From contig JAAOXG010000008.1 of the NCBI GenBank assembly GCA_013036995.1, positions 157,772-221,771 on the forward strand: a DNA stretch of 64,000 nucleotides, in the 5' to 3' direction. Shown piece after piece: positions 60,384 through 64,000 of this stretch (the first letter of the stretch is position 1; each line of letters begins with the position of its first letter). The notes beneath the pieces were generated by a model. It ran no database searches. It was not told where the DNA came from and worked only from the letters and a program-made list of their open reading frames with translations. The translations under genes were made by a program, and so were the position numbers. This DNA comes from Lacrimispora defluvii. GTDB lineage: Bacteria; Bacillota; Clostridia; Lachnospirales; Lachnospiraceae.

Positions 60384-61587
60384 TCAGTTTCCCATACTTT
60401 CCGTCCCGGAAAATGAAAAGAGACTGATATACTTGGATAATGCAGCAACTTCCTTCAAGCCTCTGTCCGTTTTAAAGGCAGTAGATGATTATTACCGAAT
60501 GGATAATGCCAATCCACACAGGGGTGTTTACACTCTGGGTGTCCGCTCCACAGATATTCATGAAAACGCCAGACTGACCGCAGCCCGCTTTGTAAACGCC
60601 AGCCCGGAGGAAATTATTTTCACCCAGAATGCTACAGAAGCCCTCAATCTGGTCGCTTACAGCTACGGCATGGAGTTCTTAAAAGAGGGGGACGAAATTC
60701 TTATCTCCGTGGCGGAACATCACAGCAACCTGGTTCCCTGGCAGAGAGTTGCAAAGCACACAGGTTCCAGGCTTGTTTATCTATATCCAGAACCTGACGG
60801 GGGGATTACAGAAGAAGAACTGGATCAGAAAATAAACCCACGCACAAGGCTGATAGCCATTGCCCACGTATCAAATGTACTGGGTACGGAAGCACCGGTA
60901 AAATCCATTGTGGAACGTGCCCGTTTACATGGTGCTGCAGTGGTATTAGACTGCGCCCAGAGTGTATCCCATATGCCGGTTGATGTGAAAGCGCTGGATG
61001 TGGATTTTGCAGCATTTTCCGGCCATAAAATGTACGCTCCCATGGGCATCGGCGTTCTATACGGCAAAAAAGAACTGCTTGATAAAATGCCCCCGTTTTT
61101 AAGCGGAGGTGATATGATTGCAAGCGTCCATGAACAGACATCTGCCTATGCAGAGGTTCCCCGCCGTTTCGAGGCAGGAACGAGGAATGTAGGCGGAGAA
61201 GCTGGTCTTGCGGCAGCCATAGAATATATAAACTCCATAGGCTGGGAAACAATTCGTACCCATGAACACGCGCTGATGGATCAGGCCCTGAAAGGTCTGA
61301 ATGCTCTTCCCTATATTACCGTATATGGAAGTACAAACAGCAGTGACCGTCATGGGGTTATCTCCTTTAATGTGAATGGAGTGCATCCCCATGATACAGC
61401 AACTATTCTGGATTCGGAAGGAATTGCAGTCCGTGCCGGTCATCACTGTGCGCAGCCATTAATGGAATACCTGGGAATCGGTTCCTGTGTCCGGGCAAGC
61501 GTTGCCATCTACAATACAGAGGAAGATATTTCGGTATTTTTAAATAGCTTAGGACAGGTAAGGAGGTGGATGGGTTATGGAGCTTAA
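60361..61587 (+). CDS. sufS: Cysteine desulfurase SufS
   Basis: A 408-residue pyridoxal phosphate enzyme that removes sulfur from cysteine for Fe-S cluster assembly. Motifs are YLDNAATSFKP, AEHHSNLVPWQ, the PLP lysine in FSGHKMYAPMGIG and the catalytic Cys in GHHCAQPLM / GSCVRAS region. ATG at 60361 follows AAAGGAGG. It passes its persulfide to SufU, the next gene, with which it overlaps by 11 bases. Confidence 0.97.
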   Translation: MNMKSVRDQFPILSVPENEKRLIYLDNAATSFKPLSVLKAVDDYYRMDNANPHRGVYTLGVRSTDIHENARLTAARFVNASPEEIIFTQNATEALNLVAYSYGMEFLKEGDEILISVAEHHSNLVPWQRVAKHTGSRLVYLYPEPDGGITEEELDQKINPRTRLIAIAHVSNVLGTEAPVKSIVERARLHGAAVVLDCAQSVSHMPVDVKALDVDFAAFSGHKMYAPMGIGVLYGKKELLDKMPPFLSGGDMIASVHEQTSAYAEVPRRFEAGTRNVGGEAGLAAAIEYINSIGWETIRTHEHALMDQALKGLNALPYITVYGSTNSSDRHGVISFNVNGVHPHDTATILDSEGIAVRAGHHCAQPLMEYLGIGSCVRASVAIYNTEEDISVFLNSLGQVRRWMGYGA

Positions 61588-62020
61588 CGCTTTATATAAT
61601 CAGATTATCGTAGAAAACAGCCGTTCCAATCAAAACCGTCATAAAGTATCTGATGCGACAGCCAGCCTGGAAGGAGTCAATCCCAGCTGCGGCGATGACA
61701 TCATTCTGGAACTTCGGGTGAAGGACGGAATTATTGAAGATGCAGGTTTTACCGGAGAAGGCTGTGCCATTTCCCAGGCTTCTGCGTCTCTCATGATTGA
61801 TCTCATTCTTGGAAAGCCGGTAGAGGAGGCTCAGAAACTGCTACAGACCTTTCTCGGAATGATAAAAGGAGAAATATCAGATGAGGAGCAGTTGGAATTC
61901 CTGGAGGATGCAATTGCTCTCCAGGGAATCTCCCATATGCCGGGCAGAGTGAAATGTGCTGTCCTTCCCTGGCACACATTAATGGGAATCCTTGATGATA
62001 AGGAAACTGAAAATAAATAA
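61577..62020 (+). CDS. sufU: Sulfur-transfer protein SufU
   Basis: A 147-residue zinc-dependent sulfur acceptor for SufS. The conserved ligands are NPSCGDDI, GEGCAISQAS (Cys, the sulfur acceptor region) and VKCAVLPWHTL near the C-terminus. AGGAGGTGG precedes the start. It ends the suf operon and is followed by a strong terminator. The Gram-positive SufCBDSU-type set is therefore complete. Confidence 0.96.
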   Translation: MELNALYNQIIVENSRSNQNRHKVSDATASLEGVNPSCGDDIILELRVKDGIIEDAGFTGEGCAISQASASLMIDLILGKPVEEAQKLLQTFLGMIKGEISDEEQLEFLEDAIALQGISHMPGRVKCAVLPWHTLMGILDDKETENK

Positions 62021-62030
62021 TGACAGCAAA

Positions 62031-62090
62031 AAACGTCCGGAGTCGGTTTTGGAAGTGTATCCTGAAACCGATTCCGGACGTTTTGATTTT
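62031..62090 (+). terminator. Strong terminator after the suf operon
   Basis: AAACGTCCGGAGTCGGTTT (62031-62049) pairs with AAACCGATTCCGGACGTTT (62065-62083) with one mismatch, then T-rich sequence. It may also act on the convergent pepT transcript. Confidence 0.9.
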
Positions 62091-62117
62091 TATTTGATCA
62101 ATTACTTTTTCTATTAA

Positions 62118-63344
62118 TTACTTTTCAGCAAACTTTTCAACAATTTTAAGAAGCAGCTTTACTACCTTTTCCATAGACTGAACCGGAATAAATTCAAATT
62201 TTCCATGATAATTGTATCCACCGGTGCAAAGGTTTGGACAGGGAAGTCCTTCATAGGATAAGCGTGCTCCATCCGTGCCGCCTCTGATCGGAGTAACCAG
62301 CGGCTCAATTCCCAGATCTTCCATGGCAGTTTTTGCAATATCGATCAGGTACATATGGGGCTCAATCTTTTCCTTCATGTTAAAATAGCTGTCTTTTAAA
62401 ATCAACTCTACAGTCCCGCTTTGGTATCTGTGGTTTAAATAATCTGCCACACGTTTCATAAATTCTTTCTTATCTTCAAACTTCTTCTTGCTGTGATCAC
62501 GGATAATATAATCCAGTCTGGCTTCCTCCACAGATCCGCTCATAGAATCCAGGTGGAAGAATCCTTCGTATCCTTCGGTATACATTGGATTTTCAGCTGA
62601 TGGAAGCATGTTATGAAATTCCATTCCCATCAAAAGTGCATTTCTCATTCTTCCTTTGGAAGAACCGGGATGGATGCTGGATCCATGAATTAAAACTCTG
62701 GCAGAAGCAGCATTGAAGTTTTCGTACTCCAGCTCTCCTAACCCACCGCCATCCACGGTATAAGCAACATCAGCAGCAAATCCTTTTACATCAAAGAAAT
62801 CTGCCCCTCTGCCCACTTCTTCATCCGGTGTAAATCCAATTCGGATGGTTCCATGAGGAATCTCCGGATGGGCAAGTAAGTATTCCGCCATTGTCATGAT
62901 TTCAGCCACACCAGCCTTATCATCTGCTCCTAACAGGGTAGTCCCATCGGTAGTGATAATATCCTGTCCGATATATTTTAATAAATCCGGAAAATCTTCC
63001 GGGCTCATGGTAAGTCCTGTATCCGCATTCATCAGAATATTCTTACCATCGTAATTCTTTACGATCTGCGGCTTTACATTAGCGCCTGAGTAGGCCGGTG
63101 AGGTATCCATGTGAGCGATAAATCCTAACACCGGGACTGCTTTGTCCATAGTAGCTGGAATGGTAGCATACACATAGCTGTGCTCGTCAATTCTTACGTC
63201 TGCGGCCTTCATAGCCTGCAGTTCTTTTACCAGTTCTTCCGCAAGTATCCGCTGTTTGGATGTACTTGGAACAGCGTCAACCTCATCCTTTGACTGGGTA
63301 TCATATGAAACATATTTTAAAAAATGATTGATCACTTCTGACAT
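62118..63344 (-). CDS. pepT: Peptidase T (tripeptide aminopeptidase)
   Basis: A 408-residue M20 zinc aminopeptidase that releases N-terminal residues from tripeptides in the cytoplasm. Motifs are [12 protein letters not shown] (zinc His and Asp), [13 protein letters not shown] (bridging Asp), [13 protein letters not shown] (catalytic Glu) and [14 protein letters not shown] at 63342-63344 with AGAGGCG upstream gives the standard length; a longer frame to 63452 is not supported. It is a single-gene transcript. Confidence 0.96.
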   Translation of the reverse strand: MSEVINHFLKYVSYDTQSKDEVDAVPSTSKQRILAEELVKELQAMKAADVRIDEHSYVYATIPATMDKAVPVLGFIAHMDTSPAYSGANVKPQIVKNYDGKNILMNADTGLTMSPEDFPDLLKYIGQDIITTDGTTLLGADDKAGVAEIMTMAEYLLAHPEIPHGTIRIGFTPDEEVGRGADFFDVKGFAADVAYTVDGGGLGELEYENFNAASARVLIHGSSIHPGSSKGRMRNALLMGMEFHNMLPSAENPMYTEGYEGFFHLDSMSGSVEEARLDYIIRDHSKKKFEDKKEFMKRVADYLNHRYQSGTVELILKDSYFNMKEKIEPHMYLIDIAKTAMEDLGIEPLVTPIRGGTDGARLSYEGLPCPNLCTGGYNYHGKFEFIPVQSMEKVVKLLLKIVEKFAEK

Positions 63345-63608
63345 TGTTAATCGCCTCTTTTTCAATATTTTTCTGGTAACGGCGTATATAAATTCAGCCG
63401 GATCCAGTTCTCCTGAAGGTTCTGTATTCTCCGGTAGTATTCTCCTGATCAACCGGAAAAATTACCAGAAAGGACCATTTGGATTTCCTTATTATACCAT
63501 AAGGCGCTTTTAATGTCTACGTAGCCTAAAACCATATTTATAATTATACTGTCGATTTCTATTCTATTTCATCATCATTCATTGTAATCAATTATGAGAT
63601 ACCCTCTT
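63345..63608. other. Gene-free stretch between pepT and the small membrane protein gene
   Basis: This 264-base A/T-rich stretch holds no reading frame, RNA or repeat that I can support. It should contain the pepT promoter (minus strand), for which no convincing hexamer pair was found. Confidence 0.5.
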
Positions 63609-63998
63609 TTAAAAGATTTGAGACATTAAAGTAGCCATTGCCGCTGCAATTGCACCTACCAGAAGGTCTCCAAATCGCACTAAAAAGGAAAAAATAATTG
63701 CACTCCATATAGAAGCACCTTTACATTCTACGGAATTTGCAAACTTCTGTAAAATGCTTATTTTTTTTCCAGTTTCCCAATGAGAAGCATCAATTCTCTT
63801 TTTTATCTTCCACCAGTAGATGGAATCAGCCTGTTTACCTATTATCAGAAATTCTACTATCCAAAGTAAAAATAACAATAGCCCAGCAGATTCTTTGGTA
63901 TATATAATATTTGCTAAAATTAATATATAAATAATAAACGAAGCAAATAATGTGATTACAGAAAAAATTAACCATAATAAGAATCCTTCTATCCACAT
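63609..63998 (-). CDS. Small membrane protein of unknown function
   Basis: A 129-residue protein with about three hydrophobic segments (residues 5-30, 37-53 and 95-122) separated by a basic loop (YWWKIKKRIDASHWETGKK). I do not recognise the family. The ATG is two bases from the right edge of the window, so its ribosome binding site cannot be checked and the true start may lie beyond. Confidence 0.55.
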   Translation of the reverse strand: MWIEGFLLWLIFSVITLFASFIIYILILANIIYTKESAGLLLFLLWIVEFLIIGKQADSIYWWKIKKRIDASHWETGKKISILQKFANSVECKGASIWSAIIFSFLVRFGDLLVGAIAAAMATLMSQIF

Positions 63999-64000
63999 CA

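Noticed and set aside
1..64000. CRISPR arrays, tRNA or rRNA genes, insertion sequences
   Set aside because: No regularly spaced repeats, no cloverleaf-like or rRNA sequence, and no transposase genes were recognised.

Overview
This 64 kb window looks like chromosome of a low-to-moderate GC, spore-former-type Firmicute of class Clostridia, most likely family Lachnospiraceae (Lacrimispora/Lachnoclostridium-like). This is inferred from the LexA/YneA-type SOS locus with Cheo-box operators, the L27 protein with a Prp-cleaved leader next to Prp, the SUF system with SufU, the pair of radical SAM genes beside RNase G, and the density of sugar ABC transporters. No tRNA, rRNA, CRISPR array or insertion sequence was seen. 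A tyrosine recombinase is cut by the left edge.

Layout. 1-2.6 kb: recombinase end, a flavodoxin/ferredoxin protein, a LysM (YneA-like) gene and divergent lexA sharing four SOS boxes. 2.6-15 kb (mostly minus): a housekeeping cluster (two radical SAM genes, RNase G, L21, Prp, L27, Obg, YhbY, NadD, YqeK, RsfS) that is split by trkA/trkH and a plus-strand MFS transporter. 15.2-17.2 kb: GntR regulator with a two-gene ABC exporter-like system. 17.3-32.8 kb (all minus): a YesMN-type two-component system with a solute-binding lipoprotein, three sulfatases without signal peptides, a complete ABC importer and a ROK regulator. This reads as uptake of sulfated sugars followed by desulfation inside the cell. 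32.9-43.8 kb (all minus): a second sugar locus with a PfkB kinase, class II aldolase and D-lyxose isomerase, a ribose-type ABC importer, and a binding-protein/histidine kinase/response regulator set.

44-49 kb (plus): a minimal ethanolamine locus, eutA, permease, eutB, eutC, with a terminator-like hairpin in its leader and no microcompartment genes. 49-53 kb: a second flavodoxin/ferredoxin gene and, divergent from it, a tight three-gene operon (cytoplasmic solute-binding-like protein with an N-terminal DUF1858-like domain, a HypB/UreG-like GTPase, and a soluble ABC ATPase with a related N-terminal domain) that lacks any membrane component. I regard this trio as the best candidate for an undescribed system. 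53-57 kb (minus): ribD-ribE-ribBA-ribH under an FMN riboswitch. 57-62 kb (plus): sufC-B-D-S-U. 62-64 kb (minus): peptidase T and a small membrane protein.

Gene starts were chosen from ribosome binding sites and family N-termini; where the choice differs from the longest reading frame, this is stated. Transporter specificities are inferred from neighbours only.
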